Shown one piece after another: positions 44,505 through 53,135 of a stretch of 64,000 nt of DNA. The stretch is from CAYVQF01 sp964454015. Its GTDB lineage: Bacteria; Myxococcota_A; Bradymonadia; UBA4248. The stretch spans positions 1-64,000 of the forward strand of contig CAYVQF010000026.1 in the NCBI GenBank assembly GCA_964454015.1, given 5' to 3'. The position numbers and the translations under genes are program-made. Under the pieces are notes generated by a model that saw nothing but the letters and a program-made list of their open reading frames with translations, was not told the DNA's origin and did no database searches. Positions within the stretch are counted from its first letter, which is position 1, and each line of letters begins with the position of its first letter.

Positions 44505-45149
44505 TCAGCGCGGACCCACACAGCCCTGGGGCGCCAGACCGCAGAAAACGAAGTCGATGATCTCGACGCTGAGCGCTTCGGCGTCGCGCAGTGGGAGCGC
44601 GTTCTTCCACCACAGGCTGATGACGCGCTGGGCTTGGCCGACGATGCACTGGGCGACCAGCTCTGTCTGACAGGGACGAGCGAAGCCATGGGCGATGGCG
44701 TGCTCCAGATAGAAGCGGGCCAGGTCCGCGAGCTGGTTCGTCATCTCGTCGAGCTTGGCCTCGAACTCCGAATCCACGGCATAGGCTTCGCGTAAGATGA
44801 TGCCGATCACGGCGCGCCGACTCTCCAAGATGGCGATGAGGCTGCGTACGGCTTGCAGCGAGGCGGCGCGGTACTCTTCGAGGTTCTGCGGCAGGTGCTC
44901 GCTCATGTCACTGAACTGGCGCAGCGCATCGGCGACGAAGTCTTCGAAGATGACCTCGATGACTTCGCGCTTGGAGCCAAAATAGCGGTAGAACGTGCCT
45001 TGCCCCACCCCAGCCTCGGCGACGATGTCGGAGATGAGGGTGTGGTGGTAGCCGCGTTTGGCAAAGGCGATGATGGCGGCTTCGAGGAGCGAACGTTTGG
45101 TGCGCTCTTTGCGCTGGTGATCGACTTCGCGGCGAAGGTCAGAGGGCAT
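44505..45149 (-). CDS. TetR-family transcriptional regulator
   Basis: 214 residues from the Met at 45149 (GGAGA at 7 nt). The DNA-binding helix-turn-helix is RSLLEAAIIAFAKRGYHHTL, ISDIVAEAGVGQGTFYRYFG, SKREVIEVIFEDF, highly typical. The ligand domain is helical with a conserved final block (AQCIVGQAQRVISLWW). It heads the operon TetR-SDR-hypothetical. A near-perfect 24-bp palindrome at 45224-45247 lies 75 bp upstream of its start and is the probable operator, giving autoregulation. Confidence 0.9.
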   Translation of the reverse strand: MPSDLRREVDHQRKERTKRSLLEAAIIAFAKRGYHHTLISDIVAEAGVGQGTFYRYFGSKREVIEVIFEDFVADALRQFSDMSEHLPQNLEEYRAASLQAVRSLIAILESRRAVIGIILREAYAVDSEFEAKLDEMTNQLADLARFYLEHAIAHGFARPCQTELVAQCIVGQAQRVISLWWKNALPLRDAEALSVEIIDFVFCGLAPQGCVGPR

Positions 45150-45223
45150 GCAGGGGTCTCCTCGGGCGACAGGACAGGGAGGCGTCAAGCGCGACTGTGC
45201 TGAAAGTAGTCGATGCGGACGGA

Positions 45224-45247
45224 CGAGTCAATCTCAAAATTGACTCG
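45224..45247. promoter_or_regulatory. Palindromic operator, probably for the TetR regulator
   Basis: CGAGTCAAT-CTCAAA-ATTGACTCG: perfect 9-bp arms with a 6-bp spacer. It sits in the intergenic region between tetR-type gene and the divergent ferritin-like gene. A second perfect palindrome, GACGCG-A-CGCGTC, lies at 45253-45265, just beside it. Confidence 0.65.
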
Positions 45248-45390
45248 CGTAAGACGCGACGCGTCAAGTGGCGAATAGGGTGGCACTTGCGGCCTTGTAG
45301 CAGCCGTGCTAAGCAGGAGCAAGGGTTGGTGTCGTCTCCAACCCGGTGAACCGCAGCGCGTGCCCCATTGGGGAAGGCCAGTGCTTGCCT

Positions 45391-45900
45391 ATGGTTAAGA
45401 AGAAGGGTGTGGGCGAACAGGCGTTGGTGGTGCCCATCGAGCTATCGACGGCGGGGGTCATCGGTTTTGCGATCCGTTCGGAGTACGATGCCTTTCGCTT
45501 CTATAGCGCCATGAGCGAGCGGGTCAGCGACGCGGCCCTGTCGCGGATGTTGCAGGATTTGGCCGCGGCCGAGCTGAAGCACATGGAGCGGCTGCAGGCT
45601 TTCTTTTCTCAACTGTCACCGGGCAGTCACGCCGATGCGGTGGGTCGCATCCGCGCCGGGACCATGGGCTATTTGTCAATCGACAAGCGCTTGGGGCCTC
45701 TGGCGAAGATGGGAGAGATCGAGGTGGTGACCGTGGCGATGTGGGAGGAGCTGCGGGCGCGGGATTTTTATGCCGGCGCGTTGCGTGATGCCGACGAGAA
45801 GCCCTTGCAGGAGATCCTGGAGTGGCTCGTGGGGATGGAAGACGAGCATTTCAAGATGCTCCAGCGTTTCCGCGAGCGGAGCATCGAGTGGGCGACGTGA
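45391..45900 (+). CDS. Ferritin-like/rubrerythrin-type di-iron protein
   Basis: 169 residues from ATG 45391 (an upstream GTG at 45346 is possible; neither has a strong ribosome site). A four-helix bundle with the di-iron ligands in order: IRSEYDAFRFY (Glu), AAAELKHMERL (ExxH), MWEELRARDFYAGAL (Glu) and GMEDEHFKMLQRF (ExxH). No rubredoxin domain is attached. The family ranges from peroxide-reducing rubrerythrins to other redox or iron proteins, often in anaerobes and microaerobes. It is transcribed divergently from the TetR gene and followed 32 bp later by the lipid-kinase-like gene. Confidence 0.85.
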   Translation: MVKKKGVGEQALVVPIELSTAGVIGFAIRSEYDAFRFYSAMSERVSDAALSRMLQDLAAAELKHMERLQAFFSQLSPGSHADAVGRIRAGTMGYLSIDKRLGPLAKMGEIEVVTVAMWEELRARDFYAGALRDADEKPLQEILEWLVGMEDEHFKMLQRFRERSIEWAT

Positions 45901-45932
45901 GCGTTGGGGTCATGCCGTGAGGGAGGGTGCAG

Positions 45933-46937
45933 ATGCCAGGAATCGGTGTCATCAGTAATCGCAACGCGCGGCTCAACCGCCTCAACCCGAAGCTGAAGAA
46001 TCGTTTGGCCTTCATGATCGGGCGGGGTGGGGACGTGGCCTCGACGGCGTCATTGGACGACGCCCACAAGGCCATCGAGGAGTTCAAGCGGGTGGACATC
46101 GACATGGTGGCCATCAGCGGTGGTGACGGTACGGCCCATCGGACCCTGGAGGTGATGATGGAGGTCTATGGTGATGCCAAGCTGCCGCCGATCTTGCTGC
46201 TGCCGACGGGGACGCAGAACATGGTCCCGCGCTCCTTTGGCATCCACGACTCTGGTGTGGCGACCTTGGCGTTGGCCGTCGCGCGTTATCGCCACAACAT
46301 CCCCATGCGTTGTGTCAAGCGCAATTTGTTGCGGGTCAATGGCCATTATTCTTTCATGTTTGGTCTGGGGATCGCGCCGCGTTTTTTGGAGCCCTATTAT
46401 GGCCGGGGTGATACGACTCCCAAGGGTGCGGCCAAGCTCCTGGCCGAGCTGGCAGTGGACGCGCTGCGGGGTGGTGATGTGGCACGGCGGATGACCGAGC
46501 CGCTCGAGATGGAAGTGCAGCAGGACGGTGGCCCGGCGCTCAGCCGCGAGGTGCACACGGTCTTCTGCAGTTTTGTCGAGGAGTTGGCGCTGCGCTTCAA
46601 GGTATTTCCGCGCTCGGGTTGGGATGCCAACGTCTTCGAGGTGGTCATGTGCCATGGCCCAGCGGGTTTGATGGCCAAGGCGCTGCCGGCGTTGTGGAAG
46701 GGCTCGACGCGTTCGCTGAAGGGCCTGGAGCGTTCCCTGGCGCGGACACTGGAGCTGCGCTTGGAGCATCCCGAGCCCTATACTTTGGATGGCGATGTCT
46801 ATGATCCAGTGGATCATTTTCAGATCAGCGCGGGTCCAGAGTTGGACTTGGTGGTGCCGGGCTTGAAGCTGCGACGCATGGATGGGCGCCTGCGTTATGG
46901 CAAGGCGGGCCCATGGGACATGCGCTTTTTCGTGTAG
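45933..46937 (+). CDS. Diacylglycerol/sphingosine kinase family protein
   Basis: 334 residues; start at 45933 after GGGAGGG. Family signatures: IGVISNRNARLNR, VAISGGDGTAHRTLEV (GGDGT nucleotide loop), LLPTGTQNMVPRSFG (where relatives have PGGTxNDFAR) and SFMFGLGIAPRFLE-like strand. The C-terminus (YTLDGDVYDPVDHFQISAGP) carries the DGD(E) block that coordinates metal. Members phosphorylate lipid hydroxyls such as diacylglycerol or sphingoid bases. No signal peptide. The next gene starts 10 bp downstream, so a joint function is likely. Confidence 0.85.
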   Translation: MPGIGVISNRNARLNRLNPKLKNRLAFMIGRGGDVASTASLDDAHKAIEEFKRVDIDMVAISGGDGTAHRTLEVMMEVYGDAKLPPILLLPTGTQNMVPRSFGIHDSGVATLALAVARYRHNIPMRCVKRNLLRVNGHYSFMFGLGIAPRFLEPYYGRGDTTPKGAAKLLAELAVDALRGGDVARRMTEPLEMEVQQDGGPALSREVHTVFCSFVEELALRFKVFPRSGWDANVFEVVMCHGPAGLMAKALPALWKGSTRSLKGLERSLARTLELRLEHPEPYTLDGDVYDPVDHFQISAGPELDLVVPGLKLRRMDGRLRYGKAGPWDMRFFV

Positions 46938-46947
46938 AGGAGAGACG

Positions 46948-48927
46948 ATGGAACAGGGTGCCAAAGAACGCGCCATATTTCGAGCGCTCCTTCGCTCCGT
47001 TCGGGTCCACGAGGAAGAGCTGGCCTGGCTGCGCTGTCGCTTCGACCCGCGCTGGCTCGAGGACGAGCTGGCGGGTTTGGCGGCGGCCCAGGGGGTCGAG
47101 GTCGACCGGTCGGCCTTGACGGACTATGCCGAGACGTTGAGCCAGCGTTATGAGATTAGGGTGTTGCGTCGCGACGACGTGACCTTCTCGGTGGGCGGGG
47201 TGCAGCCGGGGCTGCCGCGGTGGGTGCTGGGAGAGGCCTTGGGCGCGCTGGGGGCGAACCTCTTTCCCTCGCGGCAGCGGGCGCTGCGCGCGGCCATCGA
47301 GAGCGCGCGCGAGTTGGTCTACTTTGGTTGTGGCCCCCTGGACAAGCAGGTCGCCACGGATCCCATGCACACGGCGGCGGCGCTGCTCTTTGGGCCTAGC
47401 GACGCGGGCGAAGGTGGCGCGGTGGTTTTTCGCGACCTGCGGGCCGAGCGAGCGCGGCGGGCAACGGCCGAAGAGATGTTGGCCTTGGATCGCTATTTTT
47501 CTCGCTCCTTGAGCGGGGAAGGGGCCATCGAGGCCTTTCAGCGGCGGCTCCGGGAGGATCCCATCGATGGTGCCGTGGTGGAGCGTCTGCGGGATTACTT
47601 CTCGCGGCGGGCGACGGTGGGCGTGCGCGACGCGGCGCGCTGGCTCTTGGGCTCGCGTCATCCTTGGTTCGACTGGCCGCGGGCGCGCACGCTCATCAGC
47701 CAGGCCTTCGCGGCCTGGGGACAGGAGAGTTTCTTGGCGCCACGCCTCATTGCCTATGGCTACGACGTGAGCGTGACCGAGGAGGAGATCAGCCGCGTGG
47801 GCGAAGAGAACCAGCGCACGGTCGCGGCGCTGGCAGCGGAGCTGCGCCGTGGCTTGGGCCCCATCGCCGAGTCGTTGCCGGCCGAGACCTTGCCGTTTTT
47901 GGCAGCCGAGGCGCTCGACGCGCACCACGATCACCCGGACTTCGACGTCGAGTCCGAAGGCAGCCAGTCGGGTGAGATTCACGCGGCCTTCTTGGGTCAT
48001 TCTCTCTGGAGCTCTATGCGGGCCGGGGTCGCCGGGGCCGAGTGGACCCCCCGGCGCAACTTCAATATCGCCGCTCACCTGGTCGCATCGGGGGCCGATC
48101 GCTGCCTGGCGCACCTCTCGGCTGAGGCCCAGGAGACCCTGTGGGCGGTCTTGACGCGGACCATTCGCCTCTACGCGCGTGGCGGGCTGACGGATGGCTT
48201 GGGGCGCCCCTATGTCTATCGGCGTCTGCCGTGTACGGTGGTCAGTTTTCAAGACTTTGGTGGCCCTTTGCCCAACGCTGGGGAGGCGGTGGTCGACACC
48301 TTCAGCCTCTCCGATTTGAGCGCGCCCCAGCACGGTGTGCATCTGCGGGACAACCCGGAGATCATCAGCAAACTGGTCGTCTTCTTCACCTTGGTGCTGC
48401 GCCACTATGTCGACACCCAGCACGTCCCCGATCTGCGGCCACGGCGCTGGGCCCGTGATTTCATGCTTTTGGGGCTGTGGGGGACCAACACCCCGAACTT
48501 GATGGTCAACATCTACCAGAATCAGGAAGGCACCCGGCGCAGCGAGATCTGTTTCGTGGGCAAGTCCCAGTTGCGCAGCTACCGGCTGGAGGTGGACCAC
48601 AAACACGAGGCGGCCTTGGCGCGCTTGGTGGTCTCTCAGCTTGGCCCGCTCCTGGAGCCGAGCGTTCTGCGGGCGCTAGCCACTTTCGTCATGGCCGCCG
48701 AGGAGCAAGCGCAAGGGGCCCGAGAGCAATCTCTGGATGGGGTGGATATCGCCAAATATGGCCTGGATGTTTTTCGCGAGGCGGCACGGGTGGCGGTGAA
48801 GGGGACCCTGGTCGACACGGCGACGGTCTTTGAGTTGCTCCTGGACCGCACCGTCGATTTTGCCCAACGCAAGGTCGAGCACGCGGGCGAGCTGAGTGCG
48901 AGCTGGAAGAAGTGGCGCCAGCGTTGA
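46948..48927 (+). CDS. Hypothetical 659-residue protein, partner of the lipid kinase
   Basis: The start is fixed by GAGGAGAGACG directly upstream of ATG. The function was not recognised. The protein is Arg/Glu/Ala/Leu-rich with no signal or membrane helix. Conserved-looking blocks in the second half are GVRDAARWLLGSRHPWFDW, EWTPRRNFNIAAHLVASGAD, VSFQDFGGPLPNAGEAVVDT, SKLVVFFTLVLRHYVDTQHV followed by PDLRPRRWARDFMLLGLWG, TNTPNLMVNI. The order His-x-Pro-Asp-x-Arg-Pro...Asn-x-x-Val-Asn recalls the catalytic loop of atypical kinases (HxDLxxxN), but glycine-rich and DFG loops are not evident, so this is only a hint. A helical tail (QRKVEHAGELSASWKKWRQR) ends it. Confidence 0.75.
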   Translation: MEQGAKERAIFRALLRSVRVHEEELAWLRCRFDPRWLEDELAGLAAAQGVEVDRSALTDYAETLSQRYEIRVLRRDDVTFSVGGVQPGLPRWVLGEALGALGANLFPSRQRALRAAIESARELVYFGCGPLDKQVATDPMHTAAALLFGPSDAGEGGAVVFRDLRAERARRATAEEMLALDRYFSRSLSGEGAIEAFQRRLREDPIDGAVVERLRDYFSRRATVGVRDAARWLLGSRHPWFDWPRARTLISQAFAAWGQESFLAPRLIAYGYDVSVTEEEISRVGEENQRTVAALAAELRRGLGPIAESLPAETLPFLAAEALDAHHDHPDFDVESEGSQSGEIHAAFLGHSLWSSMRAGVAGAEWTPRRNFNIAAHLVASGADRCLAHLSAEAQETLWAVLTRTIRLYARGGLTDGLGRPYVYRRLPCTVVSFQDFGGPLPNAGEAVVDTFSLSDLSAPQHGVHLRDNPEIISKLVVFFTLVLRHYVDTQHVPDLRPRRWARDFMLLGLWGTNTPNLMVNIYQNQEGTRRSEICFVGKSQLRSYRLEVDHKHEAALARLVVSQLGPLLEPSVLRALATFVMAAEEQAQGAREQSLDGVDIAKYGLDVFREAARVAVKGTLVDTATVFELLLDRTVDFAQRKVEHAGELSASWKKWRQR

Positions 48928-48972
48928 CGGCGTGTCCTCTTTGGGGGGGCGTCGCTGCGGTACGATGGCCGA

Positions 48973-50178
48973 TCAGAGGAAGACCGACGCCAGGATAGAG
49001 GCACAGGCGACGCAGACGATGGCGAAGACCGCCCAAGCGATGATGACGGCGCGCTTCTCGCTGTTTTCGTGTTCGGGGCTGAGGGTCGTGATGGGGGCGG
49101 AGAGTGGCCCCGAGGCGTTGGCATCGATGGGGGCGGCGAAGGGGGAAGAGGGGGTCAAGGGTGCCGCCAGCGGGTTGGCCAAGGGTGAAGAGATGGGCTT
49201 GGAGGGGGTGGATGGGGCCTTGTTCTTGGGGAGAGAGCGGGTGGGGGCGTTGGTGTCGATGTCGCGCTTGGGGGCAGGTGCTGCCGCGCTTTCGCGGCCG
49301 GGTCCGGGGTCTTTGCTGAGGTCGAGGGCGGCCAGGGCCTCATGAAACGCGATGGCGTCGGGGAAGCGTTCCTGTGGGGCTTTGGCCGTGGCTTGGAGGA
49401 TGATTTTCCCCAGGGGGGTATCGATCAACCACGGCGGCAACGGCACCGCTTTGAGGGCCTGTTTGGCATAGACTTCGAAGATGGTGTCAGCGGCCATGGC
49501 TTGCTGGCCCGTGAGCATCTCGAAAAGGATCAAGCCCAAGGAGTAGACATCGGAGAAGGGACCGACACCTTTCCCTTTGAGGACTTCTGCCGGCGAATAG
49601 TGTGGCGTGGCCTGAGAGTCGCCAAAGGCGCCGGTGACGTCTTGGAGTTTTTGGTCTTCGTCGTCGCCGAGGGCCTTGCCGATGCCAAAGTCGAAGACCT
49701 TGACGTGCTCGGCGCCATCGGCGTCGTAGACGCACATGATGTTGCTGGGCTTGAGGTCGCGGTGGACGATCTTCAGCCGGTGCGCTGCGGCGATGGCGTC
49801 GAGGCATTGTAGCATCAGGCGCTGGGCTCGCAGGGGAGTGAGGGCGCCATCGCGTTTGATGACCTTGGTCAGCTCCTCGCCGTTGACCAGCTCCATGGCC
49901 ATCCACAGCCAGTGTTCAGGGCTCTCGCCGTGGTCGAAGAGGCGCACGGCGTTGGGGTGAACGATGCGGCGCGCGATGTTGACCTCACGCAGGAAGCGTG
50001 GCCCCATGCTCGGGATGCGCTCGACGACGTCGGGGAGGATGATTTTTACCGCGGCGCGCCGTTGTGAGCCCTGCTCGATGGCCTCGAAGACCGTGCCCGT
50101 GCCGCCCTGTCCGAGGTGCTTGACCAAAGTGAATCGGCCGAGGAGGTCACCGGCCTGAGGGAGTTTGGATGGGGCCAT
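48973..50178 (-). CDS. Membrane-anchored Ser/Thr protein kinase
   Basis: 401 residues from Met 50178 (AGGAA upstream). Kinase subdomains are complete: LGQGGTGTVFEA (glycine loop), AAVKIILP (Lys), HRLKIVHRDLKPSNIM (catalytic loop), VKVFDFGIGKAL (DFG), TPHYSPAEVLKG (APE-like variant PAE) and SDVYSLGLILFEMLTG. After the catalytic domain a Pro/Ser/Ala linker leads to a single C-terminal membrane helix (VIIAWAVFAIVCVACASILA). There is no extracytoplasmic sensor, so the kinase is tail-anchored with its catalytic part in the cytoplasm. Such kinases are numerous in Myxococcota. No phosphatase is adjacent. Confidence 0.9.
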   Translation of the reverse strand: MAPSKLPQAGDLLGRFTLVKHLGQGGTGTVFEAIEQGSQRRAAVKIILPDVVERIPSMGPRFLREVNIARRIVHPNAVRLFDHGESPEHWLWMAMELVNGEELTKVIKRDGALTPLRAQRLMLQCLDAIAAAHRLKIVHRDLKPSNIMCVYDADGAEHVKVFDFGIGKALGDDEDQKLQDVTGAFGDSQATPHYSPAEVLKGKGVGPFSDVYSLGLILFEMLTGQQAMAADTIFEVYAKQALKAVPLPPWLIDTPLGKIILQATAKAPQERFPDAIAFHEALAALDLSKDPGPGRESAAAPAPKRDIDTNAPTRSLPKNKAPSTPSKPISSPLANPLAAPLTPSSPFAAPIDANASGPLSAPITTLSPEHENSEKRAVIIAWAVFAIVCVACASILASVFL

Positions 50179-50611
50179 CACGTTCCTGGGCAGGGAGCGC
50201 GGTGTGCCGTCAGCGGTGACGTGGCGGCACATCGTTTGCGATGGGTCCAGAGTTGCCGAAATCGAAATCCAGCGCAAGTGACGTGCTCGGGGCGAGGAGA
50301 GGGCGCTCAGGGAGAAATGCGCCATAATTCAAGCGCAAAACGGTTGACAAGGGGGGACGAGTGGAACATTAGGGGGGGCACGCGCGGTGCTCGGGTGTGC
50401 GCCTCCTTTTGCTGGATCGCGACTGGAAGGGGGCTTAGGCGCTGGGTGCTGTGGCTTCGTTCTGCGCAACCTGCGGTGATTGACGACGCATCATCATGCG
50501 GCCGGCTCTGAGGCGTTGTCGCGCTGTGGTTGGGGATGCCGCGACGACCTTCATGGGTGACGCTAGAGGTGCTGATGGCCTCGAGGCCAGTGGCACGAGA
50601 GGAGCTGAAGG
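50179..50611. other. Intergenic region upstream of the carboxyltransferase operon, with candidate promoter
   Basis: 433 bp between divergent genes with no supported ORF. TTGACA (50344-50349) is followed 17 bp later by CATTAG (50367-50372); the -35 is perfect, the -10 poor. It would give a 240-base leader before the carboxyltransferase start. Nothing else specific is seen. Confidence 0.4.
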
Positions 50612-52195
50612 ATGGCAAGCGAGACGGATGGCGAGAAGAAGCCTGGGATGCAGGACAAGATCGATGACTTGCGGGCTCGCCGGGCGCGCCACATCGCCGG
50701 TGGCGGCGAGGCGCGCATCGCCAAGCAGCATGCCGATGGCAAGCTCACGGCGCGCGAGCGGCTGGCGCTCTTGGTCGACAGCGAGACCTTCCAAGAGAGC
50801 AACCTCTTCATGGGGCACCACTGCAGCAATTTTGGCATGGCAGGCAAGGAGTTCCCTAGCGAAGGGGTGGTGACGGGCTTTGGACTGGTGGAGGGCCGCG
50901 CGGTCCACGTGGCCAGCCAGGATTTCACCGTCTCGGGGGGCTCCGTTGGCAGCGCGACGGCGCGCAAGATCTGGCACATCATGGACCAAGCGCTGAAGAC
51001 GGGTTCGCCTTTCGTCTTCATCAACGATGGCGCTGGCGCCAGGATCCAGGAGGGCGTCGAGGCCCTCTCGGGTTATGGCGGTATCTTCTACCGCAACGTC
51101 CTCCTCTCTGGGGTGGTGCCGCAGATCAGTATCGTGGCTGGCCCCTGTGCCGGTGGTGCTGCCTACTCACCGGCCCTGACGGATTTCATCATTCAGGTGC
51201 GCAACGAAGGCCAGATGTATGTGACGGGCCCCAAGGTCATCAAGGAGGTCACGGGCGAAGAGATCACTGCCGAAGATCTGGGTGGCGTCTCGTGTCACGC
51301 GACGTATTCGGGGGTCGTGCATTTCGTCGCCGAAGACGATGCCCACGCCGTCGAGATGACCAAGCGTTTGTTGGCCTTCTTGCCCAGCAACAACACCGAA
51401 GAGCCGCCCTACGTCCCCAACTGCGAGAACGCCTTCGTCGTGCCCGATGTCTCCCTGAACGACATCGTGCCGGCCGATCCGCGGGTGGCCTATGACATGC
51501 ACGAGGTCATCGTGCGCCTGGTCGACTGCGGGGATTTTTTGGAAGTACAGGCCCACTTCGCCGAGAACATCATCGTCGGCTTTGGTCGCGTGGTCGGGCG
51601 CACCGTGGGCATCGTGGCCAACCAGCCCGCGGTGCGCGCGGGGGTGTTGGACATCGACTCTTCGGACAAAGGGGCGCGCTTCATTCGCTTCTGTAATGCC
51701 TTCAACATCCCCATCGTCTCTCTCGTCGATGTACCTGGCTTTTTGCCGGGGGTGCGCCAAGAGATGGGGGGTATCATCCGCCACGGTGCGAAGATGCTCT
51801 TCGCCTATGCTGCCACGACCTCGCCCAAGATCACCGTGGTCATCCGCAAGGCCTACGGGGGCGCCTATTTGGCCATGTGTGCCAAAGACCTGGGCGCGGA
51901 CTGTGTGGCGGCATGGCCCACGGGGGAGATCGCCGTCATGGGAGCGGCCGGCGCGGTGAACGTCCTCTACCGTGAGGACATCAAGAAGTCGGAGCACCCC
52001 AAGGTCACCTTGGCCGAGAAGACCCGGGAGTACGATGACAAGTTCGCGAACCCCTATGAGGCTGCCAAAGCCGGTTTGGTCGACGCGGTGATCGAGCCAG
52101 CAGAGACCCGCGCCTATGTGGCGACGGCGATAGAGTTTTTGCGCACCAAGCGCGAGCTGCGCCCGCAGAAGAAGCACGGCTTGATTCCTCTCTGA
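50612..52195 (+). CDS. Carboxyltransferase subunit of propionyl-CoA carboxylase / methylmalonyl-CoA decarboxylase
   Basis: 527 residues, normal length for PccB/MmdA. Typical blocks: RARRARHIAGGGEARIAKQH, GKLTARERLALL, GVVTGFGLVEGRAVHVASQD, FINDGAGARIQEGVEALSGYG (first oxyanion site), GPCAGGAAYSPALTDF, VTGPKVIKEVTGEEI, the second half with NQPAVRAGVLDIDSSDKGAR, LVDVPGFLPG and IRKAYGGAYLAMCAKDLGAD (second oxyanion site), IAVMGAAGAVNVLYRED. It transfers CO2 between carboxybiotin and propionyl-CoA. AGGAG lies 7 nt before ATG. The following genes encode OadG-like and biotin-carrier proteins, so the operon is the Mmd-type decarboxylase. The membrane beta subunit is decayed (53136-53286). Confidence 0.9.
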   Translation: MASETDGEKKPGMQDKIDDLRARRARHIAGGGEARIAKQHADGKLTARERLALLVDSETFQESNLFMGHHCSNFGMAGKEFPSEGVVTGFGLVEGRAVHVASQDFTVSGGSVGSATARKIWHIMDQALKTGSPFVFINDGAGARIQEGVEALSGYGGIFYRNVLLSGVVPQISIVAGPCAGGAAYSPALTDFIIQVRNEGQMYVTGPKVIKEVTGEEITAEDLGGVSCHATYSGVVHFVAEDDAHAVEMTKRLLAFLPSNNTEEPPYVPNCENAFVVPDVSLNDIVPADPRVAYDMHEVIVRLVDCGDFLEVQAHFAENIIVGFGRVVGRTVGIVANQPAVRAGVLDIDSSDKGARFIRFCNAFNIPIVSLVDVPGFLPGVRQEMGGIIRHGAKMLFAYAATTSPKITVVIRKAYGGAYLAMCAKDLGADCVAAWPTGEIAVMGAAGAVNVLYREDIKKSEHPKVTLAEKTREYDDKFANPYEAAKAGLVDAVIEPAETRAYVATAIEFLRTKRELRPQKKHGLIPL

Positions 52196-52278
52196 ACCTG
52201 GGGCGCGGGTCATGGCGCGGCGCGGGTCGCGTCATGGCGGGTGATTCGCTGGCATGCGTCGTCTGAAGGGAGAAGCTC

Positions 52279-52635
52279 ATGTTCGTAGAAGCGCTGGTCA
52301 TCATGGCGATAGGGGTGGGGGTGGTCTTTGTGGTGCTGGGCCTCTTGACCTTGACCATCGGTGGATTGCGTCGCTGTGACGCTGCCCTGGAGGCTTGGGG
52401 CAAGGGCAAGGCCAAGTCGGTGGACGCGGAGCCAGCGCCAGCCTTGCCGGCCACGGAGACGGCGCTGGATGATGTCACCCTGGTGGCCATCACCGCCGCG
52501 GTGGCAGCGGTGGTGCAGAGACGCTTTGCCATCCGTGCCATCCATCGCCTTCCCACAGCGCGCGGTGATTCGCCCTGGGCGGCGCGTGGCCGGGCAGAGG
52601 TGCAGGGCTCACACGTGGTGTTGCGACGAGGCTGA
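52279..52635 (+). CDS. OadG/MmdD-like small membrane subunit of a sodium-pumping decarboxylase
   Basis: 118 residues. One N-terminal helix (EALVIMAIGVGVVFVVLGLL, T) with the family block GxGxVFxxLxxLTxxI, then an acidic/Pro-Ala linker and a soluble tail containing LDDVTLVAITAAVAAVVQRR, which resembles OadG-family C-termini (VAAIAAAVA). In oxaloacetate and methylmalonyl-CoA decarboxylases this subunit joins the carboxyltransferase to the beta pump. It is in order between carboxyltransferase and biotin carrier. AAGGGAG precedes its start. Confidence 0.8.
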   Translation: MFVEALVIMAIGVGVVFVVLGLLTLTIGGLRRCDAALEAWGKGKAKSVDAEPAPALPATETALDDVTLVAITAAVAAVVQRRFAIRAIHRLPTARGDSPWAARGRAEVQGSHVVLRRG

Positions 52636-52710
52636 AGACGGTGTCGCTGGGAAGTGCGCCGCAGTGGCGATGGGTTCCATCAGGGCGCACGTTTGCAAGA
52701 GGGGAAGATT

Positions 52711-53115
52711 GTGAAGCTCAGGATTAGCGTTCGCGGTGAGAGTTACGAAGTGGATGTGGAGGTCTTGGACCCAGGGGAGGCCTTCCTTGGGAGTAGCGCC
52801 CTGCCCGACGTGCGGACCTTGCGCCCGGCGGCGCCTGCGCCTGAGCCGGTGGTGCCGGCGCGTGCGGCGGCGCAGCCTGCGGCCCCCGTGGCCCGCGGCG
52901 GTGGCAATGAGCTCCTGTCGCCTGTCGCTGGCACGATCGTCGAAGTCTGCTGTGCCGTGGGTGACGAGGTCAAAGCCGGGCAGACCCTGTTGGTGATCGA
53001 GGCGATGAAGATGAACACGGACATCAAGGCAAGCGCGGCGGCCAAGATCGCCAGTATCTCTGCCAAGTCGGGTGTGGCCGTGCGCGAGGGCGAGCCTCTC
53101 ATCACCTTTGCCTAG
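52711..53115 (+). CDS. Biotin carboxyl carrier protein (biotin/lipoyl attachment domain)
   Basis: 134 residues from a GTG with AGGGG 8 nt upstream. The N-terminus KLRISVRGESYEVDVEVLD matches MmdC/OadA-type biotin carriers. An Ala/Pro linker (about 35-70) leads to the biotinyl domain LLSPVAGTIVEVCCAVGDEV with the biotin Lys in LVIEAMKMNTDI. It shuttles CO2 from (a separate) biotin carboxylase or from methylmalonyl-CoA to the carboxyltransferase. The biotin carboxylase gene is not in this window. Confidence 0.9.
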   Translation: MKLRISVRGESYEVDVEVLDPGEAFLGSSALPDVRTLRPAAPAPEPVVPARAAAQPAAPVARGGGNELLSPVAGTIVEVCCAVGDEVKAGQTLLVIEAMKMNTDIKASAAAKIASISAKSGVAVREGEPLITFA

Positions 53116-53135
53116 CCCCCAAGGGGTGAGGCGTC

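Noticed and set aside
46825..48606. Long minus-strand frame opposite the 659-residue protein
   Set aside because: Translation is Arg/Gln/Pro-rich without motifs; the plus strand has a strong ribosome site and operon spacing.
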